Source: Streptomyces sp. NBC_01445
GTDB lineage: Bacteria; Actinomycetota; Actinomycetes; Streptomycetales; Streptomycetaceae
Reading direction: 5' to 3'
Assembly: GCF_035918235.1 (NCBI RefSeq)
Contig: NZ_CP109485.1
Location: 6,631,001 to 6,695,000 of the forward strand
Length of the DNA: 64,000 nucleotides
Shown: positions 8,601-17,612 of the stretch, piece by piece
Layout of the letters: every line of letters begins with the position of its first letter
Numbering within the stretch: position 1 is the first letter of the stretch
Position numbers and translations under genes: made by a program
Notes under the pieces: model-generated
Told to the model about the DNA's origin: nothing
Database searches by the model: none
What the model saw: only the letters and a program-made list of their open reading frames with translations

Positions 8601-9542
8601 GGCGGCGGCAAGCGCAAGAAGCGCGGCCGTGGCGGCAACGGCGCGGAGCACACGCACGAGCACGACCACGAGCAGGCGGCGCTCGAGACGGAGGTGGAGA
8701 CCGAGGAAGAGGTCGCCGCCGAGGTCGCGGCGCCGGTGGCCCTGGCCGAGCCCGAGTTCGTGCCCGACGAGGAGCTGTACAGCAGCCCCGCCGAGGCGGA
8801 GGCCGCGGCCCGTGGTGGCCGTTCGCGCCGTCGTGCGACCCGCAGGGCGTCGGCTCCGGCCGGCGCGCCCAAGGGCGAGGCCGCCCCGAAGGAGACCGCC
8901 AAGGCGGAGGCTCCCAAGGTGGAGGCCCCGCAGTTCGAGGCCGAGCCCGTCGTGGCCGAGCCGGTCGTGGCGGAGCCCGCCGCGGTCGAGGACGCCGCTC
9001 CCAAGGGCCGTACGCGCCGTCGGGCGACCCGTAAGGCGACGGCCCCGGCCGGTTCGCCGAACGCCGCCGCCGAGGCCGAGGTGACCGTCACGGCGCCCGC
9101 CAAGCCCGAGCCGGAGCCCGCCGTGGCCGAGGAGAAGGCCGAGCCCAAGGCCGCTGAGGCCGAGGCGCCCGCCGAGAGCGCGGCTCCGGCCCGCCCGCGT
9201 CGCCGCGCCGTCCGCAAGGCCACCGCGCCGACCGCGTCCGAGGAGACGGCCCTGATGGTCGTCCCGTCGGCCACGGAGGCGCAGGCCGAGCCGGAGCAGG
9301 CCGAGTCCGAGGCCGCCGAAGAGGCGCCCGCCGCCAAGAAGGCGGCCCGTAAGACGGCCAAGAAGGCGACGGCGAAGAAGGCCGCCACCAAGAAGACCGC
9401 GGCCAAGAAGACGGCCGCGAAGAAGACGACGGCCAAGAAGGCGGCGACCAAGACCGCCGCCAAGAAGGCGACCGCCAAGAAGACCGTGGCGGCCGAGCAG
9501 CAGGCTCAGCCGTCCGTCTCCGCCGCGGCCGACGAGGCCTGA
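5658..9542 (+). CDS. rne: Ribonuclease E/G family endoribonuclease with long disordered arms
   Basis: Endoribonuclease for mRNA decay and rRNA/tRNA processing. The 1294 residues comprise three parts. An N-terminal disordered arm of ~560 residues comes first. The catalytic core starts near residue 570 and has an S1-like segment (YVGNVYLGKVQNVLPSMEAA). The active-site aspartates are D859 in VVDVNTGKFTG and D903 in VIDFIDM, matching E. coli D303 and D346. The Zn-link is CVHC at 961-964. A C-terminal arm ends in a Lys/Ala-rich histone-like tail. Both arms carry a repeated arginine-rich motif of the form GRxRRRATRRxSAPAGxP, near residues 80, 133, 182, 241, 1054, 1117 and 1177. The ATG follows GGGAGA. 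The central core and flanking arms are the streptomycete RNase ES layout. A strong hairpin terminator follows at 9565. Confidence 0.96.
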   Translation: MLEPTEPTETSSSGGTDNNSPSDTLPPRRRRRAASRPAGPPTGAAADTTQAVTAAAEPVAEETEASAAAEAPAQDAAPAGRPRRRATRRASAPSGAPKTSDAAESAEAEPAAAAAPAVAAEETAPEPEAAPAGRTRRRATRRVSAPAGTPEQAEAPAVTEPAAEPAVAAEETPAEPAAAPAGRGRRRATRRSTAPAGAPEQAEPVAAAEPAAAEAPKAETPAKAEAPKTEAPAAAEEDAEGGRRPRRRATRKAAVGFSEPAQRSARKAATRAAAEPAADETKGTKGSRRPARPSVAVFQAPVFAEPMFQTPERAAAAAAAAEAAVEEEPVEAEAPVETVTVADVVAEETPRRRRRRGRAAEEQPAAQAAEPQRPAAVEERAEAEAEAEDAEGADEGDQDHEDHDEQGDRPTRRRRRGGRRRRRGDSTDAESDEQHDEEAEPTDEGAEPTDEGDEADEADEREESGPSGSSSSRRRRRRRRRAGDSSTDSEPGDSDPERTVVKVREPRKQEERGTGADEVQSIKGSTRLEAKKQRRREGREQGRRRVPIITEAEFLARREAVERVMVVRQHGERTQIGVLEDDILVEHYVNKEQSTSYVGNVYLGKVQNVLPSMEAAFIDIGKGRNAVLYAGEVNFEALGMANGPRRIETALKSGQSVLVQVTKDPIGHKGARLTSQVSLPGRYLVYVPEGSMTGISRKLPDTERARLKTILKKIVPEDAGVIVRTAAEGASEEELSRDVERLQAQWEEIQKKSKQISTSSPSLLYGEPDMTVRVVRDIFNEDFSKVIVSGDEAWETVHGYVNHVAPDLSDRLSKWTSEVDVFATYRIDEQLAKALDRKVWLPSGGSLVIDKTEAMIVVDVNTGKFTGQGGNLEETVTRNNLEAAEEIVRQLRLRDLGGIVVIDFIDMVLESNRDLVLRRLLECLGRDRTKHQVAEVTSLGLVQMTRKRVGQGLLESFSETCVHCNGRGVIVHMEQPTSAGGGGGKRKKRGRGGNGAEHTHEHDHEQAALETEVETEEEVAAEVAAPVALAEPEFVPDEELYSSPAEAEAAARGGRSRRRATRRASAPAGAPKGEAAPKETAKAEAPKVEAPQFEAEPVVAEPVVAEPAAVEDAAPKGRTRRRATRKATAPAGSPNAAAEAEVTVTAPAKPEPEPAVAEEKAEPKAAEAEAPAESAAPARPRRRAVRKATAPTASEETALMVVPSATEAQAEPEQAESEAAEEAPAAKKAARKTAKKATAKKAATKKTAAKKTAAKKTTAKKAATKTAAKKATAKKTVAAEQQAQPSVSAAADEA

Positions 9543-9564
9543 GCAACGCGGTAGATCCGGATCC

Positions 9565-9600
9565 GACGCCCCCGTTCCGCACGTGCGGAACGGGGGCGTC
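9565..9600 (+). terminator. Perfect 18-bp hairpin after RNase E gene
   Basis: The 18-base arms GACGCCCCCGTTCCGCAC and GTGCGGAACGGGGGCGTC are directly adjacent, 22 bp after the RNase E stop. The real loop would be the central 4 or so bases. There is no T-run, as is usual for Streptomyces terminators. Confidence 0.85.
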
Positions 9601-9760
9601 GGCCTGTCACGGATCACGTCACACCACTGAGCCGCACCCTGCCTCTTGGAGGCCGGCCAACTACCTGTAAAACTCATGGAGTCGCACGAGTGAACAAGAA
9701 CGATCACGCGACCGCGCGTTGGGGAGAACACGCGGCCCGTGAAACAGGGGAGGGGTAGCA

Positions 9761-11113
9761 ATGGCGCACGCGCGCCTGAGAGGCACGGGCCGTCACCGTG
9801 CCGTGAAGCCGGTCAAGGGCGGCAGACAGGCCGTGGCAATCGCCACGGTTCTCTCGGCGGCCGGGATCCAGGCCACCGCGTCCGTGGGGACCGCCGCCGC
9901 GGACACCCCCACGTGGACCGAGGGGCCGATCTTCAACGACCCGCACGGCACCACGGACCAGCAGTACGCGATCCGCACCAGGCTGATCCAGCTGACGAAC
10001 GCGGCGCTGCCCGGTTCGGTGATCAAGGTCGCGGTCTACCACGTGTGGGAGCAGTCGGTCGTCGACGCGCTCGTCGCGGCCAAGAACCGCGGCGTCAACG
10101 TGCAGATACTGCTCGACGAGTCCAGCGTCAGCGACCGCCCCACCAACACGTCGTACGCCTCGCTGAAGGCCGCCCTGGGCACCAGCAGGACGAGCCCGTC
10201 CTTCGTGACGCTCTGCCCGGCGCACAAGTCCTGCCTGGGCGACCCCAAGTACGGCCAGTCGATCATGCACAACAAGTTCTGGCTGTTCTCCGCGGTCGAG
10301 GGCGCCACGAACGTCGTCGTGCAGACCACGTCGAACTCGACGCCGTCGGCGCACACGAAGTTCTACAACGACGCGCTGATGCTGCCGAACAACGGCGTGA
10401 TGTACGAGGCGTACTCGGACTACTTCACGGACATGACCGGCAAGAGCTGGTCGACGTGGGACTACCGCACCGTCAGCAGCGGCCTGTACAAGGCGTACTT
10501 CTTCCCGCGGGCCGGCACGGTCAACGAGTCCGACACGATGTACTCGGTCCTCAACAACGTCGCGTGCTCCTACAAGGACCCGGTGACCGGCGCCGCGAAG
10601 AAGACCGTCATCCGGGCCGCGATCTTCAAGGTCACCCGCAAGCAGATCGCCGACAAGCTGGTCTCGCTGAAGAAGCAGGGCTGCTCCGTCAGCCTCATGT
10701 ACGCGGAGACCGACAGCGCCAAGAGCCTGGGCGGCCCCAAGGGGACGTGGGAGGGTCTGCACGCCACGGGCGGGCCCTCGCTGCGCTGCCTCAACGACGA
10801 CCGGGACCCGCTGAACCCCGGCAAGAAGCTCACGACGCCGTACATCATCCACTCGAAGTACCTGCTGGTGGACGGCATGTACGACGGCAAGCGGAACAAG
10901 ATCACCTTCACCGGGTCGCAGAACTACACGGGCCCCGCGCTGCGCGAGAACGACGAGGCGATCGTCAAGGTCGACGACGACTCCGTGCACGACGCCTACC
11001 GCGACCACTTCAACCGCGTGTGGAACGTCGCCTGGCCCGGCACGGCCGACGCCACGGACCTGTGCAAGGGCGTGAAGCCGCTGCCGCAGGACGGTGAGAA
11101 GCCGCCCGCGTAG
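9761..11113 (+). CDS. Secreted phospholipase D-like (HKD) protein
   Basis: Exported member of the phospholipase D superfamily. The N-terminus is basic, then has a hydrophobic stretch and a likely signal peptidase site around TAAADT. Two HKD-like motifs are visible. The first, MHNKFWLF (H170, K172), lacks the usual aspartate six residues after the histidine. The second, IHSKYLLVDG (H364, K366, D371), is complete and is followed by GSQNY. The 450-residue length suits a single-chain PLD with two motifs. GGGGAGGGG precedes the ATG at 9761. It is alone between terminators and ribosomal protein genes. Whether it acts on phospholipids, or as a nuclease or phosphotransferase, cannot be told from sequence. 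Confidence 0.85.
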   Translation: MAHARLRGTGRHRAVKPVKGGRQAVAIATVLSAAGIQATASVGTAAADTPTWTEGPIFNDPHGTTDQQYAIRTRLIQLTNAALPGSVIKVAVYHVWEQSVVDALVAAKNRGVNVQILLDESSVSDRPTNTSYASLKAALGTSRTSPSFVTLCPAHKSCLGDPKYGQSIMHNKFWLFSAVEGATNVVVQTTSNSTPSAHTKFYNDALMLPNNGVMYEAYSDYFTDMTGKSWSTWDYRTVSSGLYKAYFFPRAGTVNESDTMYSVLNNVACSYKDPVTGAAKKTVIRAAIFKVTRKQIADKLVSLKKQGCSVSLMYAETDSAKSLGGPKGTWEGLHATGGPSLRCLNDDRDPLNPGKKLTTPYIIHSKYLLVDGMYDGKRNKITFTGSQNYTGPALRENDEAIVKVDDDSVHDAYRDHFNRVWNVAWPGTADATDLCKGVKPLPQDGEKPPA

Positions 11114-11328
11114 CCCGCGCGCACGCGGCGGAAGGGGGCTGGTTTGACCCTTTCGGCGGGTGACCCGTAACCTTGACCGTCGGCGTCTGTTGAGCGCCGC
11201 ACCCCTGAGCACCTCACCTCCCGGTCCGCCGGGGGAGGCCGCTCGTCCAATCCGGAACATCATGAGCCCTCGGGCACGTGTGAGCGGCTGGCTTCAGGGG
11301 TTTCGTTCCGAGCGAAAGAGAGATCCGC

Positions 11329-11649
11329 GTGTACGCCATCGTGCGCAGCGGTGGTCGCCAGCACAAGGTTGCTGTCGACGACATCGTTGAGGTTGACAAG
11401 ATTTCCACTGCCAAGGTTGGCGACACCGTAGAGCTCTCTACGCTGCTCGTTGTCGACGGCGACGCTGTGACCAGCGACCCGTGGGTGCTGGCCGGCATCA
11501 AGGTGCAGGCCGAGGTCGTTGACCACCACAAGGGTGCCAAGATCGACATCCTTCGGTACAAGAACAAGACCGGCTACCGCCGTCGTCAGGGTCACCGTCA
11601 GCAGTACACGGCGATCAAGATCACCGGCATCCCCGCGGCTGCGAAGTAA
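11329..11649 (+). CDS. rplU: 50S ribosomal protein L21
   Basis: Structural protein of the large ribosomal subunit that binds 23S rRNA. The 106 residues begin [14 protein letters not shown] and end [10 protein letters not shown], typical of bacterial L21. The GTG at 11329 is preceded by AAAGAGAGA. It is followed after 14 bp by rpmA and then obg, the conserved L21-L27-Obg cluster. The 215-bp upstream gap (11114-11328) must hold the operon promoter; I did not identify a convincing L21 autoregulatory leader in it. Confidence 0.98.
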   Translation: MYAIVRSGGRQHKVAVDDIVEVDKISTAKVGDTVELSTLLVVDGDAVTSDPWVLAGIKVQAEVVDHHKGAKIDILRYKNKTGYRRRQGHRQQYTAIKITGIPAAAK

Positions 11650-11663
11650 GGGACTGAGACAAG

Positions 11664-11918
11664 ATGGCACACAAGAAGGGCGCATCGTCCACTCGGAACG
11701 GGCGCGATTCCAATGCTCAGCGGCTCGGTGTGAAGCGCTTCGGCGGTCAGACCGTCAACGCCGGTGAGATCCTGGTCCGCCAGCGCGGCACCCACTTCCA
11801 CCCCGGCACGGGCGTCGGTCGCGGTGGCGACGACACCCTGTTCGCGCTGAACGCCGGTGCGGTGGAGTTCGGTACGCACCGCGGCCGCAAGGTCGTGAAC
11901 ATCGTTCCGGTCGCCTGA
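11664..11918 (+). CDS. rpmA: 50S ribosomal protein L27
   Basis: Large-subunit protein whose N-terminal tail reaches the peptidyl transferase centre. The 84 residues start directly with [16 protein letters not shown], the mature form, with none of the cleavable N-terminal extension seen in Firmicutes. The core [21 protein letters not shown] is intact. It lies 14 bp after rplU and is co-transcribed with it. A hairpin structure follows at 11962 before obg. Confidence 0.98.
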   Translation: MAHKKGASSTRNGRDSNAQRLGVKRFGGQTVNAGEILVRQRGTHFHPGTGVGRGGDDTLFALNAGAVEFGTHRGRKVVNIVPVA

Positions 11919-11961
11919 AACCCCTAGTTCCTAGGACTCAGGCTCCGTAGAGCGTTTTCGC

Positions 11962-12026
11962 GAGGGCGGACCTTGCTTGCCCGGCCAGAAGCTTCGGCTT
12001 CCGGATCGGGAAGCAGGTCCGCCCTT
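11962..12026 (+). terminator. Branched hairpin between rpmA and obg
   Basis: GGGCGGACC near 11964 pairs with GGTCCGCCC near 12016, extended by TGCTT/AAGCA, and encloses a small AAGCTTCGGCTT hairpin. A weakly T-rich run (TGTGTTTCCAAT) follows. It probably attenuates rplU-rpmA transcription ahead of obg. Confidence 0.65.
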
Positions 12027-12110
12027 CGTGTGTTTCCAATAAACGCAGAGCAAAGACATTTCGCACTCCTCCGGCCTTTCGCCGGGGGAACCCCCAGGAG
12101 GCACTGAACC

Positions 12111-13547
12111 ATGACCACCTTCGTGGACCGCGTCGAACTGCATGTCGCCGCGGGTAGCGGAGGCCACGGCTGTGCCTCCGTTCACCGTGAGAAGTTCAAG
12201 CCGCTCGGCGGCCCGGACGGCGGCAACGGCGGCCGTGGCGGTGACGTCATCCTGGTCGTCGACCAGTCGGTGACGACGCTCCTCGACTACCACCACTCCC
12301 CCCACCGCAAGGCCACGAACGGCAAGCCCGGCGAGGGCGGCAACCGCTCCGGCAAGGACGGCCAGGACCTCGTCCTGCCCGTGCCGGACGGCACCGTCAT
12401 CCTCGACAAGGCGGGCAACGTGCTGGCCGACCTCGTCGGCCAGGGCACGACGTACGTCGCCGCCCAGGGTGGCCGCGGCGGCCTCGGCAACGCGGCGCTG
12501 GCCTCGGCCCGCCGCAAGGCGCCCGGCTTCGCGCTCCTCGGTGTGGCCGGCGACCTCCAGGACATCGTCCTCGAGCTCAAGACGGTCGCGGACATCGCGC
12601 TCGTCGGCTACCCGAGTGCCGGAAAGTCGTCCCTCATCTCGGTCCTGTCGGCCGCGAAGCCGAAGATCGCCGACTACCCGTTCACGACGCTCGTCCCGAA
12701 CCTCGGTGTGGTGACGGCCGGCTCGACCGTCTACACCATCGCCGACGTGCCGGGCCTCATCCCGGGCGCCAGCCAGGGCAAGGGCCTCGGCCTGGAGTTC
12801 CTGCGCCATGTCGAGCGCTGCTCGGTCCTGGTCCACGTACTCGACACGGCCACCCTCGAGTCGGACCGTGACCCGGTCTCCGACCTCGACATCATCGAGG
12901 CGGAGCTCAAGCAGTACGGCGGCCTCGACAACCGTCCGCGCCTCGTCGTCCTCAACAAGGTCGACGTGCCGGACGGCCAGGACCTCGCGGACCTGGTCCG
13001 CCCCGACCTGGAGGCCCGCGGCTACCGGGTCTACGAGGTGTCGGCCGTGGCCCACAAGGGCCTCAAGGAGCTGTCCTTCGCCCTCGCCGAGATGGTCGCC
13101 TCGGCGCGTGCCGCCAAGCCCAAGGAGGAGGCGACCCGCATTGTCATCCGTCCGAAGGCGGTCGACGACTCGGGCTTCACGGTCGCGCAGGAGGAGGACG
13201 GCCTCTTCCGTGTGCGCGGCGAGAAGCCGGAGCGCTGGGTGCGCCAGACCGACTTCAACAACGACGAGGCCGTCGGCTACCTCGCCGACCGCCTCAACCG
13301 CCTCGGCGTCGAGGATTCCCTGATGAAGGCCGGCGCGGTCGCGGGCGACGGCGTGGCCATCGGCCCCGAGGACAACGCGGTCGTCTTCGACTGGGAGCCC
13401 ACGGTCATGGCAGGCGCCGAGATGCTCGGCCGCCGAGGCGAGGACCACCGCATGGAGGAGCCCCGCCCCGCTGCCCAGCGTCGCCGCGACAAGCAGGCGG
13501 AGCGGGACGACGCGGAGCAGGAGTACGACGAGTTCAAGCCGTTCTAG
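12111..13547 (+). CDS. obg: Obg/CgtA family GTPase
   Basis: Essential ribosome-associated GTPase that acts in 50S assembly and, in Streptomyces, in the onset of aerial growth. The glycine-rich Obg fold spans residues 1-158 ([15 protein letters not shown]). The G domain has G1 GYPSAGKS at 166-173, a TTLVPNLG switch, and G3 DVPG at 211-214, followed by an NKVD G4 motif. The C-terminal OCT domain begins near residue 345 and a charged tail ends at 478. AGGAGG lies 8-10 bases before the ATG. It is third in the L21-L27-Obg cluster and ends at a large bidirectional hairpin. Confidence 0.97.
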   Translation: MTTFVDRVELHVAAGSGGHGCASVHREKFKPLGGPDGGNGGRGGDVILVVDQSVTTLLDYHHSPHRKATNGKPGEGGNRSGKDGQDLVLPVPDGTVILDKAGNVLADLVGQGTTYVAAQGGRGGLGNAALASARRKAPGFALLGVAGDLQDIVLELKTVADIALVGYPSAGKSSLISVLSAAKPKIADYPFTTLVPNLGVVTAGSTVYTIADVPGLIPGASQGKGLGLEFLRHVERCSVLVHVLDTATLESDRDPVSDLDIIEAELKQYGGLDNRPRLVVLNKVDVPDGQDLADLVRPDLEARGYRVYEVSAVAHKGLKELSFALAEMVASARAAKPKEEATRIVIRPKAVDDSGFTVAQEEDGLFRVRGEKPERWVRQTDFNNDEAVGYLADRLNRLGVEDSLMKAGAVAGDGVAIGPEDNAVVFDWEPTVMAGAEMLGRRGEDHRMEEPRPAAQRRRDKQAERDDAEQEYDEFKPF

Positions 13548-13671
13548 GCCGTCGGGTGGTGCTCGGGCCGACGGACGGAGTCCGGCGCGGCTGCCCCGAA
13601 GCCTGGGCGGCCGCTTGCGGCCGGGCGGTGTGAGGGCTGCCGTGGGGAGCTTCAGCCCACCGTATGGAACA

Positions 13672-13728
13672 GCTGAGCATGGGGAAGGCCCCCGGGAGAA
13701 TCTCCCGGGGGCCTTCCCCATGCTCAGC
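13672..13728. terminator. 28-bp perfect inverted repeat between convergent genes
   Basis: Bases 13672-13699 are exactly complementary to 13701-13728 with one unpaired base between them. The arms run from GCTGAGCATGGGG inward to CCCGGGAGA. The element sits 125 bp after obg and 15 bp from the end of the convergent minus-strand gene, so it can terminate both. Confidence 0.9.
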
Positions 13729-13742
13729 CTGCGCGCGGAGCG

Positions 13743-15854
13743 CTACGCAGTGACCGTGTCGCCCGACTCCGGATCCGATTCCAGGGCCTCGGCGATCTCG
13801 TCGGCCGTGTCCGTGTCGCGCTGGCCGGGGATCTCCGCCGCGAGGCGGGACTCCATGCGCACGCGTCGCTCGTCGGCCCGGGCGCACAGCGCGCGCACCG
13901 CGTCGTTGAAGCGGTCCAGGGACGGCGGGTCAGAGGGGCCCAAGAGGTGCTCCTTGAGCTCCGCGCGGGCCTCCGCGTGGGAATCCGTCTCCGGGGCGCG
14001 TACGGCCGCGAGAAGGGCGGGTACCTCCGTTGCCGCGGGCGTCAGGATCGTCGCCGCGCTGACCGTCGGGAATCCGGCGCGGAAATCGCCCTCGGTCATG
14101 CCGGAGGTGTTCGCGACGGCGTACGGCTTCTCGCTCGTCAGCCAGTCCGAGACGACCGAGGAGACGTCGCTGATGAGGACGTCGGCCTGGTTGAAGCAGG
14201 TGAAGATCGCCGGGCGGGCGTCCGTGATGACCAGGTGCTCCCACTCCGGGAAGGACGCCCAGTACGCGGCCTCCCACGCGGCGGTCGCCTCGGCGACGGC
14301 GGCCTGCCGGCCCCCGTCGGGCGTGCCCTGGAGCAGCATGCGCTCCATCTCGTCCGCGCTGGAGCGGAACGCGGTCGACGTCAGCTTGTCCAGCTCCGCC
14401 GCGCGGCGCACCAGCTCGGCGGCGGCCTCGGGGCCCGGCCGCGCGCCGGAGCGCTTCGCGGCCGCCTCGCGGACCATCGCCTTGATGCGCTCGTTCGCGG
14501 CGCCCGCGCGCGGGTCGACCGAGCCGGTCATCGGGTGCGGCTTGTAGAGGAGGCGCACGGAGTCATCGGCGAGCAGGTGCTTGACGATGTTCTCGCCGGC
14601 GAGAACCACCGACGTGTTGCCCGGGTTGCCGTCCCAGCCCTCCCACGTGGGGGCGTAGAGGACCGTCGTGAAGCGTTCATCTGTGGCTCCGCCACGGGGG
14701 CCCTGCGGCGCGCCGGTGGAGCGCTTGATGGGCGACAGCTGCGGGCGGCCCACCTCCACGACGTCCTTGTCCTCGACGCCGATGTCGGCGAGCTGGTAGC
14801 GCTCGCGGGCCGCGGGCCCGGCCACCCACACCTCGTCGTACGCCTTCGCGTACGGGTTGCAGGAGGACAGCTTGTCGCTCTCGCCGTGGTTGATGAACGC
14901 GTGCTTGATCGTCGGGATGCGCAGGACCTGGGAGGTCTTCGCGGCGTTCGCCGGGTGCAGCACCATCTTCAGCGTCGAGTTCTCCAGGGAGAACATCGTG
15001 GCGACCTTCGGGAAGCAGATGATCGGCACGTCGGTCGCGTCGATCTTCTGGACCATGAACCGCTCGCGCAGCACGATCAGCGGCTTGCCGTCGACCTCGG
15101 AGAGCGTGGAGAGCCACATGTTCGCCTGGTACGCGGACGACGTGCCGCCCGAGAAGTACATCGCGACGGTCGGCTTGTAGTCGGCCAGCCAGCGGTCGAG
15201 CCAGGCCATGACCTTCTGCTCGCTCAAGGCGCGCTTCTTCGGGAGCAGCCAGGTCGCGAGATAGACCGTGCCGCCGCCGAGCAGCACGATCGAGACACCG
15301 AGGCCGATGACGCCCCAGAGCGCGTCGGTGGTGGCCGCCGTGATCAGCAGGCCGATGGTGCCGGGGGCGGCGAAGCCGAGCAGGCGGTGACCCTGGCGGC
15401 GGGCCAGGATGCGCGGCGGGGCCGCGGACAGCCGCAGCTCCGACGCGTCGATGTTCCGCGTCACGATGGGCAGCGCGCGCGTGCGGCGCACCAGGACGGC
15501 CACGGCCTGGCACACGAAGTGCAGGGCGTAGAAGGCGAGCAGCGCGATGGTGAGGGGCGACTGCTCGGCCAGCGGCTCGATGCCGTCGATGCGCAGGAGA
15601 CCGACCAGGATCAGCATGTCGCGCAGCAGCTGCCGGACGGTGACATCGAAGCGGATCTTGCCGAGGAGGGAGAGCAGGCCGGGCTGCTTGTACTGGAGAT
15701 ACGTGTCGAGCGCGAGACCCGCGGCGCTCGCGGCGACGAACACCGGGACGTACGGGATCAGCGCGCTGACGAGCTGGGCCGTGTAGAGCGCGAACATCGC
15801 GAAGAGCGCTGAGAGCTGCACGACGCGGCGGGAGGCAAGGCCGGCGGAGGGCAC
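13743..15854 (-). CDS. Membrane-linked CDP-glycerol glycerophosphotransferase-like protein
   Basis: Probable polyol-phosphate polymer (teichoic-acid-type) or related glycosyltransferase anchored in the membrane. The first ~240 residues hold several hydrophobic segments. From about residue 260 the sequence follows the TagF/CDP-glycerol glycerophosphotransferase family: FSGGTSSAYQANMW, a VLYAPTWEGWDGNPGN segment, LLYKPHPMTGS, and a late DVLISDVSSVVSDW motif with the conserved acidic and serine residues. I choose GTG 15854 because CAGGAG lies eight bases upstream. The open frame continues to 15989, and ATG 15920 is a weaker alternative. It diverges from proB and converges on obg. The donor and acceptor are not determinable. 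Confidence 0.82.
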   Translation of the reverse strand: MPSAGLASRRVVQLSALFAMFALYTAQLVSALIPYVPVFVAASAAGLALDTYLQYKQPGLLSLLGKIRFDVTVRQLLRDMLILVGLLRIDGIEPLAEQSPLTIALLAFYALHFVCQAVAVLVRRTRALPIVTRNIDASELRLSAAPPRILARRQGHRLLGFAAPGTIGLLITAATTDALWGVIGLGVSIVLLGGGTVYLATWLLPKKRALSEQKVMAWLDRWLADYKPTVAMYFSGGTSSAYQANMWLSTLSEVDGKPLIVLRERFMVQKIDATDVPIICFPKVATMFSLENSTLKMVLHPANAAKTSQVLRIPTIKHAFINHGESDKLSSCNPYAKAYDEVWVAGPAARERYQLADIGVEDKDVVEVGRPQLSPIKRSTGAPQGPRGGATDERFTTVLYAPTWEGWDGNPGNTSVVLAGENIVKHLLADDSVRLLYKPHPMTGSVDPRAGAANERIKAMVREAAAKRSGARPGPEAAAELVRRAAELDKLTSTAFRSSADEMERMLLQGTPDGGRQAAVAEATAAWEAAYWASFPEWEHLVITDARPAIFTCFNQADVLISDVSSVVSDWLTSEKPYAVANTSGMTEGDFRAGFPTVSAATILTPAATEVPALLAAVRAPETDSHAEARAELKEHLLGPSDPPSLDRFNDAVRALCARADERRVRMESRLAAEIPGQRDTDTADEIAEALESDPESGDTVTA

Positions 15855-16190
15855 TGGGCGGGGCTCCTGGCAGGGGGGATCGGATGGCGGGGGGAAAGAT
15901 TTGCGGGGGGTGCGCGGCATTCTTCGACGAAGGCCGACCACTGACCGTATGACTTTCGCGCCCTCGCTAGCAATCCTTCGTGACAGCAATCACCGGATAA
16001 AGGGGCAAAGGCCCCAAGGGCTCTGGGTAACGATTCCTTCCGCGGCCTCCGGCGGAATTCCTCTGGGGTGAGCCTGCCGTCCGCCCCTCGGAACCCGGAG
16101 GCGCCGCGCCGTACCGCTCACGTAGATTGCAGGACCAGGGCCGTGGCCGGGACGAGGCCCACGGCCGGTCAGCACTGATGGGGAACGCAC

Positions 16191-17330
16191 GTGTCAGCGG
16201 CAGGGCAGGACATGAGGCAGGGCGTGGCGGAAGCCCGCAGGATCGTGGTCAAGGTCGGATCCTCCTCGCTCACCACCGCCGAGGGCGGCCTCGACGCCGA
16301 CCGGGTCGACGCCCTCGTCGACGTGCTCGCCAAGTCCCGCAGCGGCGGCGAGAGGGAGATCGTGCTCGTCTCGTCCGGCGCCATCGCCGCCGGGCTCGCC
16401 CCGCTCGGCCTGCGCCGCCGCCCCAAGGACCTCGCCCGCCAGCAGGCGGCCGCCAGCGTCGGCCAGGGCCTCCTGGTGGCCCGCTACACCGCCTCCTTCG
16501 CGCGCTACGGCGTCCGCGTCGGCCAGGTCCTGCTCACCAGCGACGACATGGCCCGCCGCGCCCACCACCGCAACGCGTCGCGCACCCTCGACCAGCTCCT
16601 CGCGATGGGCGCTCTGCCCGTCGTGAACGAGAACGACACCGTGGCGACGGACGAGATCCGCTTCGGCGACAACGACCGGCTCGCCGCTCTCGTCGCCCAC
16701 CTCGTCCACGCCGACCTCCTCGTCCTCCTCTCGGACGTCGACGGCCTCTACGACGGCGACCCCGCCAAGCCCGGCAGCTCGCGGATCTCCGAGGTCCGCG
16801 GCCCCGCCGACATCGCGCACGTCAAGATCGGCAGCGCGGGCAAGGCGGGCGTCGGCACCGGCGGCATGGTCACCAAGGTCGAGGCGGCCGGGATCGCCGC
16901 CGCCGCGGGTATCCCCGTCGTCCTCACCAGCGCGGTGCACGCCGCCGACGCGCTCGCCGCCCGCGACACGGGCACGTACTTCCACCGCACGGGCCGGCGC
17001 AGCGCCGACCGCCTCCTGTGGCTCCAGCACGCCTCCACCCCGCAGGGCGCGCTCACGCTCGACGACGGGGCGGTGAAGGCCGTCGTCGAGGGTCGCAAGT
17101 CGCTCCTTCCCGCAGGCATCGCGGCCGTCGAGGGCGAGTTCGGCGCGGGCGACCCCGTCGAGCTGCGCGACGCCACGGGGCGGGCGATCGCACGCGGCCT
17201 GGTGAACTTCGACGCCAAGGAGATCCCGCAGCTCATCGGTCGCTCCACCCGCGAGCTGGCCCGTGAGCTCGGGCCCGCGTACGAGCGTGAGGTCGTCCAC
17301 CGGGACGATCTGGTGCTGCTGCACCCCTGA
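16191..17330 (+). CDS. proB: Glutamate 5-kinase
   Basis: First step of proline biosynthesis: ATP-dependent phosphorylation of glutamate to glutamyl 5-phosphate in the cytoplasm. The amino-acid-kinase motifs are RRIVVKVGSSSLT near the N-terminus, LVSSGAIAAGL, PVVNENDTV, and the GTGGMVTKVEAA loop. The C-terminal ~90 residues form a PUA domain. The length, 379 residues, is standard for the PUA-containing form. GTG 16191 follows GGGGAA. A TAGATT -10 candidate lies at 16123. ProA is 700 bp downstream, separated by one small gene, so proB and proA are clustered but need not be one transcript. Confidence 0.97.
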   Translation: MSAAGQDMRQGVAEARRIVVKVGSSSLTTAEGGLDADRVDALVDVLAKSRSGGEREIVLVSSGAIAAGLAPLGLRRRPKDLARQQAAASVGQGLLVARYTASFARYGVRVGQVLLTSDDMARRAHHRNASRTLDQLLAMGALPVVNENDTVATDEIRFGDNDRLAALVAHLVHADLLVLLSDVDGLYDGDPAKPGSSRISEVRGPADIAHVKIGSAGKAGVGTGGMVTKVEAAGIAAAAGIPVVLTSAVHAADALAARDTGTYFHRTGRRSADRLLWLQHASTPQGALTLDDGAVKAVVEGRKSLLPAGIAAVEGEFGAGDPVELRDATGRAIARGLVNFDAKEIPQLIGRSTRELARELGPAYEREVVHRDDLVLLHP

Positions 17331-17612
17331 CCGCCCCGGCGTACTCGTGAAGATCCGGCGTCCGCGCCGGGCGTAAACCGTGTAGACGGCCGAAAGCCGG
17401 GCCTCCCGCGGGGGACCTTCCCCAAAACGGCCCCACGAGGGCGCTTGGCCTGCTCAACTTTGGTGCAGGAAGTTCCGCACGACCATTGCGCAAAGGAGGC
17501 CGTCGTGAGACGAGCGCGCCCGGGGGCGACGTCCCGAGGGTCGGCGGAGCGGGCACTGACCAGCGTCGCGGCCGGCGAGTCGTACCAGGGCAGCGGGCAG
17601 GAGGAGAGCGCC

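Noticed and set aside
4635..9761. A 1708-residue open frame on the minus strand
   Set aside because: It is the antisense of the RNase E gene. Long antisense frames arise in very GC-rich repetitive DNA, and the sequence (runs of Gly/Leu/Arg) shows no family motif, while the plus strand encodes clear RNase E motifs.
11114..11328. L21-type autoregulatory leader before rplU
   Set aside because: I could not find a convincing conserved stem-loop in this stretch.
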